DNA of 64,000 nt, taken from positions 62,001 through 126,000 of the forward strand of contig NZ_JOIU01000012.1 of NCBI RefSeq assembly GCF_000720135.1, in the 5' to 3' direction. Numbering within the stretch: the first letter of the stretch is position 1; every line of letters begins with the position of its first letter. Under the pieces are notes generated by a model. The model was not told the DNA's origin. It did no database searches and worked only from the letters and a program-made list of their open reading frames with translations. Source of the DNA: Streptomyces sp. NRRL S-1022 (GTDB taxonomy: Bacteria; Actinomycetota; Actinomycetes; Streptomycetales; Streptomycetaceae). Shown here one piece after another: positions 1 through 8,039 of the stretch. The translations under genes were made by a program, and so were the position numbers.

Positions 1-778
1 GGACCGTTTCCTCGGACATGTGGAAGCTGCCGTCGAACCCGGTGAAGGTCCAGCTGGTCACCAGCAGGCCGAGCATGCCGCCGTAAAGGCCGCTCGTGAA
101 GCCGGTGCTGTTCTCGAAATGCGTCACGAAGGACGCGGACCGGTGATGGTCGGGCATCACTACCAGTGCCCCCACGATCACGACGAGTCCGATCAGGAGC
201 CACCACACGGAAATGCGGTTCAGCAGGGCGACGAGCTGCACGGTGTAGGTGTTGGCGAGTCCCTGGAGCACGATGACGAGGGCCGTGATGAGGACCGTCT
301 GGTGCGCGGTCGGCCGGTAGGAGGGCCACTGCAGCTGCACGAACACCTGGATGAAGGTGGCGGCGGCGTAGCCGGTGGCGGCGGTGCCGCCGATCTGGCC
401 CACGAAGTTCAGCCAGCCGGTGAACCACGACCAGGCGCCTTTGTGCCGCTTGGCGAGTTTGCCCGCGGAGAAATAGAGGGCACCGCTCGTCGGATAGGCG
501 GAGGCGACTTCCGCCATGGACGCGCCGATGAGCAGCACCATGAGCGAGACGCCGATCCAGCCGAACACGAGAATGCGCGGGCCGCCGGCGTTCATACCGA
601 ATCCGAACGACGAGAAAATACCCGAGAGGATATTGATGATGGTGAACGAGATAGCGAAGTTGTCGAACGCCTCGAAGCGCCGGGTCAGTTTTCGCGGATA
701 ACCCATCGCGTGCAGGGTGGCGTCGTCGTCGAGCACGACGGGGTCCGCGGCACGGGCCCGCGACCGCGGAGTCGACAT
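1..778 (-). CDS. APC-superfamily amino-acid permease, 3' end cut by window
   Basis: This is the N-terminal part (about 259 codons) of a membrane permease that reads off the left edge of the window. The ATG is at 776-778 and the protein begins MSTPRSRARAADPVVLDDDATL (quoted in part: MSTPRSRARA). A long hydrophilic N-terminus is followed by FDNFAISFTIINILSGIFSS as transmembrane helix 1, then alternating hydrophobic segments and near the cut the motif FDGSFHMSEET. That pattern is typical of the GABA/choline/amino-acid permease (ACT) branch of the APC family, which imports amino acids or polyamines. Substrate is unknown. It lies 52 bp downstream of an unknown gene on the same strand, so the two may be cotranscribed. 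Confidence 0.8.
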   Translation of the reverse strand, partial: MSTPRSRARAADPVVLDDDATLHAMGYPRKLTRRFEAFDNFAISFTIINILSGIFSSFGFGMNAGGPRILVFGWIGVSLMVLLIGASMAEVASAYPTSGALYFSAGKLAKRHKGAWSWFTGWLNFVGQIGGTAATGYAAATFIQVFVQLQWPSYRPTAHQTVLITALVIVLQGLANTYTVQLVALLNRISVWWLLIGLVVIVGALVVMPDHHRSASFVTHFENSTGFTSGLYGGMLGLLVTSWTFTGFDGSFHMSEETV

Positions 779-830
779 CCGTTCCGACACAGATCGGCCT
801 TTCTCTCGGTGGGGGGTGGGGACGAGCGGG

Positions 831-1820
831 TCAGGCGGGTCCCGGGACGGGCAGGCCGCAGGCGCGCCGGGCCCGGGAGAGCTGCTCGGCGGGGTCGCCG
901 AAGGCGCTCCAGGGCATGCGGGAGGCGTACGGGCCCATCTCGGTGAAGACCGCACGGGCCTCGAACTCGCGCCGGCCCATGACCAGCGCGTGCGCGAGGT
1001 AGGCCAGGTCGAGCACCGGGGTGAAGCGGTATCCGGCCACCGCGGGCAGCCAGTGCTGGTAGATCGCCAGCGCGGTGGCGCGCCACTGGGGCTGTTCCCA
1101 GACCCGGTCGGCGAGCAGCTGGGTGGGGTTGTAGCTCTCCACCAGCGCCACCAGGGGCAGCAGCCGGAGGGCGGAGTCGGCGGGCGCCCGCTGGCTGAGG
1201 AAGGCGGCCACGTCCCAGGCCGCGGTCACCGAGCCGCCGTGCCGGGTGAAGAAGAAGGAAAGGAAGCGGTGGTGGGCCTCGCGGTGCCAGGGGTCGCGGG
1301 AGAGGATGTGCGCGAACAGCCGCCAGGGGCCGGGCGGAGCGGTGAGCAGGCCGTGCGGGGCGGGGTCGCGCAGCCGGTGCAGCCGGGCCATGGCGAGCCG
1401 GGCCACCCAGGGGGTGGGGTCCGCGGGGGCCGCCGCAGCGGCCCGGTCGCAGGCGGTCAGGGCGATCCGCTCCAGCGCCTCGGCGCGGTCGTCGCGCTCG
1501 TCGGCGGCTCGCAGCGCGCGCTGCACCGCGACCCGGGCCCACATCAGCGAGGCCTCGGGCGTGGGCTCCTCGGCCAGCCAGCGTTCCACCAGGTCGGTGC
1601 CGGCCGCCTCGGAGGCGAGGACCAGCGAGCGGTGGGCGCGCAGGGCGAAGTCGGAACGCGTCTCGGTGAGCGCCTCCTGGGCGTACCGGTAGCGGCCGGC
1701 GCGTACATCGACGCATACGCTCGCCAGCACGCGGTCGTCGGCCGCCGGATGCCATACATAGTGCCCGTCGAATAACTCCGCGGCCATGTCCCCCTGCCCC
1801 ATCCCCGTTCGACGCATCAC
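831..1820 (-). CDS. hypothetical protein, all-helical, TPR-like
   Basis: I do not recognise this 329-residue protein. It has no signal peptide or membrane segment, is rich in Ala, Arg, Leu and Trp, and reads as a string of short amphipathic helices (for example ARVAVQRALRAADERDDRAEAL), which suggests a tetratricopeptide-like scaffold. Codon use is normal for the genome, so it is probably a real gene. Start is uncertain: tandem GTG/ATG codons at 1820 and 1817, or ATG at 1802 or 1787; a GGGGG run lies only 2 nt before the 1787 ATG. It may be the first gene of an operon with the downstream permease. Confidence 0.6.
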   Translation of the reverse strand: MMRRTGMGQGDMAAELFDGHYVWHPAADDRVLASVCVDVRAGRYRYAQEALTETRSDFALRAHRSLVLASEAAGTDLVERWLAEEPTPEASLMWARVAVQRALRAADERDDRAEALERIALTACDRAAAAAPADPTPWVARLAMARLHRLRDPAPHGLLTAPPGPWRLFAHILSRDPWHREAHHRFLSFFFTRHGGSVTAAWDVAAFLSQRAPADSALRLLPLVALVESYNPTQLLADRVWEQPQWRATALAIYQHWLPAVAGYRFTPVLDLAYLAHALVMGRREFEARAVFTEMGPYASRMPWSAFGDPAEQLSRARRACGLPVPGPA

Positions 1821-2034
1821 GGTGCGCAGGAGGCACCTTACTCAGCGTCGGCCACATCAGGAACGCCGAATTCGACATATCGGTCAGGGGATTCGGAATG
1901 TTTATCGGGGCCATTGACTGGCCGCCAGCCGATGGTTCAAAGGGCGACTACTACTAGACTGTTTCACGGAAAACCCACACACCGCACCACAGGACCCACG
2001 GACACCACCGCCACCATCACCCGGGGGAATCACC

Positions 2035-2655
2035 ATTCACGACCTCGCCGCCCGGCTGCACGGACTCCCTCCCTCGCTGGGACCGGTCCGGCTGATCGCC
2101 GTCGACGGGCACGCCGGCTCCGGGAAGTCCACCTTCGCCGGCCGGCTGGCGCACGCACTGGGCGGGGCGCCCGTGCTCCACCTCGACGACATCGCCAGCC
2201 ACGAGCAGCTGTTCGCCTGGACCGGCCGGCTCCTGACCCAGGTGATCGAGCCCCTGTCCCGCGGCGAGAGCGCGCACTACACCCCCTACGACTGGCGGGC
2301 CCGCACCTTCGGCGCCCCCCGCCCGCTGCCGGCCGCGCCCGTGGTCCTGATCGAGGGCGTCGGCGCCGGCCGCAGGGCACTGCGGCCGCACCTGGCCCGG
2401 CTGCTGTGGATGGAGCTGCCCCGGGAGGACTCCTGGGCGCGTGGCCGGCAACGGGACGGCGCGGAGCAGCGGGAGTTCTGGGAGGGCTGGGTCGCGGCGG
2501 AGCGAGCGCACTTCGCCGCCGACCCCTCACGCCCCCATGCCGATCTTCTGGTGCTGCAGCAGCAGGAGGGGTACGAGGTGCTGCCGGGGCCGGCGACCGC
2601 TCCCGGCGCCGAGCCCGGCGTGACGCTGCGTGATGGACCATCACGGATGTGGTGA
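2035..2655 (+). CDS. P-loop NTPase, uridine-kinase-like, apparent ATT start
   Basis: A protein of about 206 residues with Walker A GHAGSGKST near residue 22, then the motif LHLDDIA and later VLIEGVGAGRRAL, as in the uridine kinase/phosphoribulokinase-like P-loop family. Its substrate is not known; many streptomycetes carry a homologue. No ATG, GTG or TTG codon exists in this frame between the upstream stop (1915-1917) and the Walker A motif; the first ATG (2173) would delete the nucleotide-binding loop. I place the start at ATT 2035, because GGGGGA at 2023-2028 sits 6 nt upstream; ATC 2029 and CTG 1918 are alternatives. The gene stands alone, divergent from the minus-strand gene ending its 5' side near 1820. 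Confidence 0.7.
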   Translation: MHDLAARLHGLPPSLGPVRLIAVDGHAGSGKSTFAGRLAHALGGAPVLHLDDIASHEQLFAWTGRLLTQVIEPLSRGESAHYTPYDWRARTFGAPRPLPAAPVVLIEGVGAGRRALRPHLARLLWMELPREDSWARGRQRDGAEQREFWEGWVAAERAHFAADPSRPHADLLVLQQQEGYEVLPGPATAPGAEPGVTLRDGPSRMW

Positions 2656-2704
2656 ACTGGTGAAGACCCCTGCGGGACAACTTCTCCGAGCGCCTCGACA
2701 CTGC

Positions 2705-2734
2705 TTGACCCGGGGGCCGTACAGGTCTTACGTT
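2705..2734 (+). promoter_or_regulatory. sigma70-like promoter for small RNA or AAA gene leader
   Basis: A TTGACC -35 element (2705-2710) and TACGTT -10 element (2729-2734) are separated by 18 nt, close to the streptomycete housekeeping consensus TTGACN/TANNNT. The expected transcription start is near 2741, just before two hairpins. Confidence 0.5.
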
Positions 2735-2740
2735 CTCAAT

Positions 2741-2810
2741 GTGCGGCTTTCGGAGCCGCCCGCCGACGCGAAGCCCCCGGTTGTTCCCCCGTGACCGGGG
2801 GCTTCGTTCT
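2741..2810 (+). ncRNA. candidate small RNA or attenuated leader
   Basis: Downstream of the promoter, the predicted transcript of about 70 nt folds into hairpin 1 (GCGGCT-TTCGG-AGCCGC, 2743-2759) and then a 12-bp terminator-like hairpin (2770-2805) followed by GTTCT. It contains no convincing reading frame. It could be a free-standing small RNA or the attenuated 5' leader of the AAA ATPase gene that starts at 3084. The rest of the 428-bp gap (2656-3083) shows nothing I can name. Confidence 0.35.
2770..2805 (+). terminator. intrinsic-type terminator hairpin
   Basis: Perfect 12-bp inverted repeat GAAGCCCCCGGT (2770-2781) and ACCGGGGGCTTC (2794-2805) with a 12-nt loop, followed by GTTCT. It ends the candidate small RNA and may also serve the P-loop gene upstream. 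Confidence 0.6.
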
Positions 2811-3083
2811 GCCCGCGGCACCCTTTTCCGGCCGCCCCACACACCGGTCCTCTCACCCTGGGTCACGAAACGCCGTGCGCCCCGTCTGCTCCCACCTCGC
2901 CGAACGTCCCGTGCGGCACCCTTCGGCCCGCGCAGGTACCGCGGGTACGATGCCCTCGGTGCGACCTTCGAGCGGCTGCCTCGCACCTGCAACTCCGGTC
3001 CGCGGCACAGCGGTTCGACCGCGGCGGCCGTCGGGCGCCTGCCCGGTGGTGAACCACGGGGGCACGGTTTGTGGGGGGACGTG

Positions 3084-4958
3084 ATGGACTTCGGCACGCA
3101 GGGCCCCGAGGCCCCGGCCGACCTCGCCTGGCTGCGGGGTGTGGACGCCTACACGATGGGCGCCTACCCGCAGGCGGAGGAGGAGTTCCGCACCGCGGTG
3201 CGGATGGACACGGGCATGGCCGACGCCTGGCTCGGACTGCACGCGCTCCGGGTCGACACGACCACCGCGCTGCTGCGGATGTTCCGGCACCGCGACCGCT
3301 TCGGCGAACAGCGCACCCGGCACCGCCGCGCCCTGAACTCCTGGTACTGGCTGGGCTGGTGGGTGCAGCCGGTGCTGGAGAGCCCGCGCGACCTGCTGCT
3401 GGCCCACGCCTCCCACTGGCTGGACGGCCGGCACGTGCCCGAGCTGGACCGTGCCCTCGCCGGACTGCCCCCGGTCGACGCCGACCCGCAGGTCCGCTTC
3501 CTGCACGCCTGCCGCGCCTACCTGGTCAAGGACTGGGAGCAGCTGGTCCGGCACACCGACCCGCTGCTGGACGATCCGCTGCTCGGCATCGAGGCCGGCC
3601 TGTTCGGCGGCATGGCCCGGGTCCGGCTGGAGATGTACGGCCAGGCCGAGCCACTGCTGGCGGCGGCGCTGATGCGGTGCCGCAGCGAACAGCCGCAGCG
3701 CAAGGAACTGCGCTACTGGCTGGCGCGGGCGCACGAGGGAACGGGACGCTCGGCCGCCGCGCTCCCCCTGTACCGGGCGGTGCACCGCGTCGACCCCGCC
3801 TTCATGGACACCTCCGCCCGGCTCGCCGCGATCTCCGAGGGCGACGGGTACGACGAGGCGGCCGGCCTCGCCGCCATCACGCTGACCGGCGCCGGGCAGG
3901 ACACGGTGGACGGGCCGGACGGGTTCGACCCGCTGTTCGGCCTGGACGGCCGGGACCTGCGGCTGCCGGAGCCCGAGCTGCCGACCGGGCCGCTGCCGTC
4001 GGTGACCGACCCCTCGGTGCGCACGAAGACCGGGGTGTCCGCGGTGTCCGGATCGCCGGTCCCGGCCGGCCCCACGGACCCCGCGCTGCTGGAGGAGGCG
4101 CTCGCCGAACTGGAGCGCATGGTCGGGCTGGAACCGGTCAAGCGCCAGGTCAAGGCGTTGTCGGCGCAGCTGAACATGGCCCGGCTGCGGGCCGGGCAGG
4201 GACTGCCGGTGCAGCCGCCCAAACGGCACTTCGTCTTCTCGGGGCCGTCCGGCACGGGCAAGACCACGGTCGCGCGCATCCTCGGGCGGGTGTTCTACGC
4301 GCTGGGACTCCTCGGCGGTGACCACCTCGTGGAGGCCCAGCGGGCCGACCTGGTCGGCGAGTACCTGGGCCAGACGGCCGTGAAGGCCAACGAGCTGATC
4401 GACTCCGCGATCGGCGGGGTGCTCTTCGTCGACGAGGCGTACGCGCTGTCCAACTCCGGGTACGGCAAGGGCGACGCGTACGGCGACGAGGCGCTGCAGG
4501 TGCTGCTGAAGCGGGCCGAGGACAACCGGGACCACCTGGTGGTGATCCTGGCCGGCTACCCGGAGGGCATGGACCGTCTGCTCGCCGCCAACCCCGGCCT
4601 GTCCTCCCGCTTCACCACCCGGGTCGACTTCCCCTCCTACCGCCCGCCGGAACTCACCGAGATCGGCAAGGTGCTCGCGGCGGAGAACGGGGACCGGTGG
4701 GACGACGAGGCGCTGGAGGAGCTGCTCTCCATCGCCGGGCACGTGGTCGACCAGGGGTGGATCGACGAGCTGGGGAACGGGCGGTTCCTGCGGACGCTGT
4801 ACGAGAAGAGCTGCGCCTACCGGGATCTGCGCCTGTCGGTGTACCCCGGTTCGCTGTCCCGGGACGACCTGGCGACCCTGCGGCTGCCCGACCTGATGCA
4901 GGCCTACGGAGAGGTGCTGTCGGGCCGGGGGCCGCAGGATCCGTCGTCCTACAGCTAG
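3084..4958 (+). CDS. TPR-containing AAA+ ATPase (SpoVK/CbxX-type)
   Basis: A 624-residue protein. The first half (about 1-290) is helical and TPR-like (VDAYTMGAYPQAEEEF), a linker rich in Pro, Asp and Thr follows, and the C-terminal third is one AAA+ module of the CbxX/CfqX/SpoVK type. Walker A GPSGTGKTT lies near residue 386, Walker B GVLFVDEAY near 445, and a sensor/arginine-finger region LSSRFTTR follows. The same architecture occurs in EccA of type VII secretion systems and in proteins annotated as sporulation protein K-like. No ESX genes are present here, so its client is unknown. Start: ATG 3084 (or GTG 3081) after GGGGGG at 3073-3078. Its stop overlaps the convergent CBS gene by 4 nt. 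Confidence 0.85.
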   Translation: MDFGTQGPEAPADLAWLRGVDAYTMGAYPQAEEEFRTAVRMDTGMADAWLGLHALRVDTTTALLRMFRHRDRFGEQRTRHRRALNSWYWLGWWVQPVLESPRDLLLAHASHWLDGRHVPELDRALAGLPPVDADPQVRFLHACRAYLVKDWEQLVRHTDPLLDDPLLGIEAGLFGGMARVRLEMYGQAEPLLAAALMRCRSEQPQRKELRYWLARAHEGTGRSAAALPLYRAVHRVDPAFMDTSARLAAISEGDGYDEAAGLAAITLTGAGQDTVDGPDGFDPLFGLDGRDLRLPEPELPTGPLPSVTDPSVRTKTGVSAVSGSPVPAGPTDPALLEEALAELERMVGLEPVKRQVKALSAQLNMARLRAGQGLPVQPPKRHFVFSGPSGTGKTTVARILGRVFYALGLLGGDHLVEAQRADLVGEYLGQTAVKANELIDSAIGGVLFVDEAYALSNSGYGKGDAYGDEALQVLLKRAEDNRDHLVVILAGYPEGMDRLLAANPGLSSRFTTRVDFPSYRPPELTEIGKVLAAENGDRWDDEALEELLSIAGHVVDQGWIDELGNGRFLRTLYEKSCAYRDLRLSVYPGSLSRDDLATLRLPDLMQAYGEVLSGRGPQDPSSYS

Positions 4959-6058
4959 GGCCGGCCCCAGGCCATCGCTCCGGCCTCCTCCGGCTCCCCG
5001 CTCGCCCTGGGTTCGGTCAGCCGCACCTCGGGCGCCTCCCGGTGCGCCGGGTCCCGTACCTCTCCCACCAGCATCTCCAGGACGTCCTCCAGGGCCACCA
5101 GGCCGAGGACCCGGCCGGAGGCGTCGGCCACCTGGGCCAGGTGGGTGGCCGCGCGGCGCATGACGGTGAGGGCGTCGTCCAGCGGCAGCTCGGCGCGGAG
5201 CGTGGCCATCGGGCGCCACACCTGCTGCGGGACGGCCCGCTCGGAGTCCTCCAGGTCGAGGACGTCCTTCACGTGCACGTACCCCATGAAGGGGCCCTTC
5301 TCGGTCGCCGCGACCGGGAAGCGGGAGTAACCGGTGCGGGCGGTCAGCTCCACGATCTCGCCCGGGGTGACCGAGGGCGCCACCGTGACCAGGGACTCCC
5401 GGCGCAGCAGGACGTCCGTCACCGGGCGGGAGCCCAGTTCCAGGGCGTCCTCCAGGCGCTCCTGCTCCTCGGGGTCGAGGAGACCCGCCTGGCCGGAGTC
5501 CTCCAGCAGCCGGTTGAGCTGCTCGGTGGTGACGACCGCCTCGACCTCGTCCTTCGGCTCGACCCGGAACAACCGCAGGATGCCCTGGGCGCACGCGCCG
5601 AGGGCCACCGTGATCGGCCTGCACAGGCGCGCGAAGTAGACGAGGCCGGGGCTGAGCCACAGCGCGGCCTTCTCCGGGGCGGCCATCGCGAGGTTCTTCG
5701 GGACCATCTCGCCGATCACCAGGTGGAAGAAGACCACCGCGGCCAGCGCGATGACGTAGCCCAGCGGATGGATCACGCCCTGCGGGAAGTGGATCCACTC
5801 GAACACCGGTTCCAGCAGGTGCGCCACCGTCGGCTCGGCGACCGCGCCGAGCGTCAGGGAGCAGACGGTGATGCCGAACTGTGCGGCGGCCATCATCTGC
5901 GGCAGGCGTTCGAGGCCGTACAGCACCTGGCGGGCCCGGGCGGTGCCGAGCGGTTCGATCTGGCTGCGGCGGACGGAGACGAGCGCGAACTCGGCGCCGA
6001 CGAAGAAGCCGTTCGCGAGCACCAGCAGGCCCGCGAAGACCAGTTGGAGGACGCTCAT
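4955..6058 (-). CDS. DUF21/CBS-domain membrane protein (hemolysin/CNNM family)
   Basis: A 367-residue member of the CNNM/CorB/CorC family. Residues 1 to about 180 form the DUF21 transmembrane domain (starting LVFAGLLVLANGFFVGAEFA), followed by a CBS pair (about 200-320, with YSRFPV and DGVLG-like motifs) and a short acidic disordered tail instead of the usual CorC_HlyC domain. Relatives are implicated in Mg2+ or other divalent-cation export; the older name hemolysin is misleading. ATG at 6058 overlaps the stop of the upstream paralogue by 4 nt (ATGA), so the two are translationally coupled and may form a hetero-oligomer. Confidence 0.85.
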   Translation of the reverse strand: MSVLQLVFAGLLVLANGFFVGAEFALVSVRRSQIEPLGTARARQVLYGLERLPQMMAAAQFGITVCSLTLGAVAEPTVAHLLEPVFEWIHFPQGVIHPLGYVIALAAVVFFHLVIGEMVPKNLAMAAPEKAALWLSPGLVYFARLCRPITVALGACAQGILRLFRVEPKDEVEAVVTTEQLNRLLEDSGQAGLLDPEEQERLEDALELGSRPVTDVLLRRESLVTVAPSVTPGEIVELTARTGYSRFPVAATEKGPFMGYVHVKDVLDLEDSERAVPQQVWRPMATLRAELPLDDALTVMRRAATHLAQVADASGRVLGLVALEDVLEMLVGEVRDPAHREAPEVRLTEPRASGEPEEAGAMAWGRP

Positions 6059-7389
6059 CGGGCGGCCTCCATCGCGTTCACGGCCGGGACCGTCCTGACC
6101 AGGCGAACCCGTTCGGCCCGGTAGTGGCCGACCTGGCGGACCGAGAGCCGCCAGCCGGGCAGCTCGGCCCGGTCGCCGGGGGCCGGGATCCGGCCGAGCA
6201 GGTCGGCGACGAGTCCGGCGACGGTCTCGTACGGCCCCTCGGGCACGTCCAGGCCTATGCGCAGCAGGACGTCCACGCGGCAGCTGCCGTCCGCGTCCCA
6301 GGCGGGCCTGCCGTCCTCGGGCGGGGCCGGGGCCAGCTCGGGTGTGTCCTTGGCGTCGTGCTCGTCGCGGACCTCGCCGACGAGTTCCTCGACGATGTCC
6401 TCCAGGGTGACCACGCCGGCCGTGCCGCCGTACTCGTCCACGACGACCGCGATGGGCTGCTCGCTGCGCAGCCGCGCGAGCAGCGGCTGGACGGGCAGGG
6501 TCTCGGGGACGAGGAGCGCCTTGCGGGCGATCCGGCTGACCGGCGTGCGCAGCCGGTCGTGCACGGGGACCGCCAGCGCGTCCTTGAGGTGGGCCATGCC
6601 GACGATCTCGTCGATCTTCTCCCGGTAGACGGGGAAGCGGGACAGGCCGGTGGCCCGGGTGAGGTTGACGACGTCCTCGGCGGTGGCCGAGTCCTGCAGC
6701 GCGCTCACCCTCACGCGCGGGGTCATGACGTGCTGCGCGGTCAGCTCGCCCAGGGACAGGGTGCGCACGAACAGGTCGGCCGTGTCCTGCTCCAGGGCGC
6801 CGGCCTGCGCGGAGTGCCGGGCCAGCGAGACCAGCTCGCCGGGGGTGCGGGCGGAGGCCAGCTCCTCGGCGGGTTCGACGCCGAGGGCGCGGACCAGCCG
6901 GTTGGCGACCGTGTTCAGCGCGGAGATCACCGGGCGGAACAGGCGGGCGAAACGGTGCTGGGGGCCGGCCACGAAGCGCGCGACCTGCAGCGGCCGGGAG
7001 ACCGCCCAGTTCTTGGGCACGAGCTCGCCGATCACCATCTGGATCGCGGAGGCCAGCAGCATGCCGACGACCACGGCGATGCCGGAGGCGGCGCCCTCGG
7101 GGATGCCGAGCGCGGCGAACGGGCCGCGCAGCAGCCCGGCCAGGGCCGGTTCGGCGAGCATGCCGACGACCAGCGAGGTGATGGTGATGCCGAGCTGGGT
7201 GCCGGAGAGCTGGAAGGACAGCTCCTTCAGCGACTCCACGACCGTACGGGCACGGGCGTCGCCGTCGGCGGCGGCCTGCTCGGCCTCCGGGCGCTCGACC
7301 GTCACCAGGCCGAACTCGGCGGCCACGAAGAAGCCGTTGGCGAGGATCAGCAGGAACGCGGCTGCGAGGAGCAGCAGGGAGATGGTCAC
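6055..7389 (-). CDS. DUF21/CBS/CorC_HlyC membrane protein, paralogue of neighbour
   Basis: A 444-residue protein with the full family architecture: DUF21 transmembrane domain (about 1-190, beginning LLLLAAAFLLILANGFFVAAEFG), CBS pair (about 210-330, RFPVYREKIDEIVG and VVDEYGGTAGVVTLEDIVEE), and a C-terminal transporter-associated CorC_HlyC domain (about 350-430). Predicted role is divalent-cation transport or its regulation at the cytoplasmic membrane. It is the first gene of a two-gene operon; its downstream paralogue lacks the last domain, so the pair probably arose by duplication and division of labour. Confidence 0.85.
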   Translation of the reverse strand: MTISLLLLAAAFLLILANGFFVAAEFGLVTVERPEAEQAAADGDARARTVVESLKELSFQLSGTQLGITITSLVVGMLAEPALAGLLRGPFAALGIPEGAASGIAVVVGMLLASAIQMVIGELVPKNWAVSRPLQVARFVAGPQHRFARLFRPVISALNTVANRLVRALGVEPAEELASARTPGELVSLARHSAQAGALEQDTADLFVRTLSLGELTAQHVMTPRVRVSALQDSATAEDVVNLTRATGLSRFPVYREKIDEIVGMAHLKDALAVPVHDRLRTPVSRIARKALLVPETLPVQPLLARLRSEQPIAVVVDEYGGTAGVVTLEDIVEELVGEVRDEHDAKDTPELAPAPPEDGRPAWDADGSCRVDVLLRIGLDVPEGPYETVAGLVADLLGRIPAPGDRAELPGWRLSVRQVGHYRAERVRLVRTVPAVNAMEAAR

Positions 7390-7512
7390 GCTGCCACCGC
7401 CTTCCCGCTCTGTCGGGCAGGGGTGGCGCAGGTACTACAGGACGATCCGTCCATCGCCGGAGAGGGTCACTCCTCGGGTAGCAGGAACCCCTGGGCACCG
7501 GGCGGCGCGCAG

Positions 7513-7543
7513 GGGCGGAGGCGTAGCGGGACGGCCTCCGCCC
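7513..7543 (-). terminator. terminator after the rib-his-PH operon
   Basis: A 10-bp GC stem (GGGCGGAGGC at 7513-7522 with GCCTCCGCCC at 7534-7543) with an 11-nt loop lies 10 nt past the stop of the PH-domain gene, at the end of the long minus-strand operon. Confidence 0.65.
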
Positions 7544-7553
7544 TCCAGATTAA

Positions 7554-8024
7554 TCAAGATCTGGGCTCGGGCGGCAGGGCGGACGACGCCGAGTGGGCCT
7601 CGGCCAGCGCGCGCAGGGTCCTGGCGTCGGCGATGGCCCGCTGCTTGGCGACGCCAGGCTGTATGCCGAGCGCGGGCAGACTGGTGCCGTCGCTCAGGTC
7701 GAGGAACACCCAGGGGTCACCCGGCCGGAGGTTCACCCGCAGGATCTCCGCCCAGGCCAGGCGCCGCTTGCTCGCGATGTTCACCACGGTGACGCCGGAC
7801 TCGTCGGCGACCACCTTCACCCGGGCCAGCTGGGCCAGCACCCAGAAGATCAGCGCGCCGGTGACGACGAAGCTGAGCCGCTCCCCCGGGCCGAGCTGCT
7901 CCAGCAGCATCGCGATCCCGGATATCACCAGGAAGATCACGACACCGGCGGTGAGCAGGATCACCCGGGTGTGGCCCGGCCGGAAGGTGACCGGGAGGTC
8001 GGGCAGAGAGGTCGGTTCGGACAT
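7554..8024 (-). CDS. PH-domain membrane protein
   Basis: A 156-residue protein with two adjacent membrane helices (VILLTAGVVIFLVISGIAML and RLSFVVTGALIFWVLAQLA, about residues 21-63) followed by a bacterial PH-like domain (VKVVADESGVTVVN...RRLAWAEI...WVFLDLSDG). Proteins of this type sit in the membrane with the PH fold in the cytoplasm; function is unknown. ATG 8024 is chosen over GTG 8036 because AAGGGG lies 12 nt before the ATG but abuts the GTG. It is the last gene of the rib-his operon, 15 bp after hisG, and is followed by a terminator. Confidence 0.75.
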   Translation of the reverse strand: MSEPTSLPDLPVTFRPGHTRVILLTAGVVIFLVISGIAMLLEQLGPGERLSFVVTGALIFWVLAQLARVKVVADESGVTVVNIASKRRLAWAEILRVNLRPGDPWVFLDLSDGTSLPALGIQPGVAKQRAIADARTLRALAEAHSASSALPPEPRS

Positions 8025-8039
8025 CGGTCGGCGCACCCC

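Noticed and set aside
1928..1975. tRNA-like GGTTCAAAG segment
   Set aside because: The T-loop-like string has no matching acceptor, anticodon or D-arm stems nearby.
4955..7498. A single 847-codon frame spanning both CBS genes
   Set aside because: The first 480 codons are an out-of-frame reading of the upstream paralogue; the real gene begins at ATG 6058 with a typical DUF21 N-terminus.
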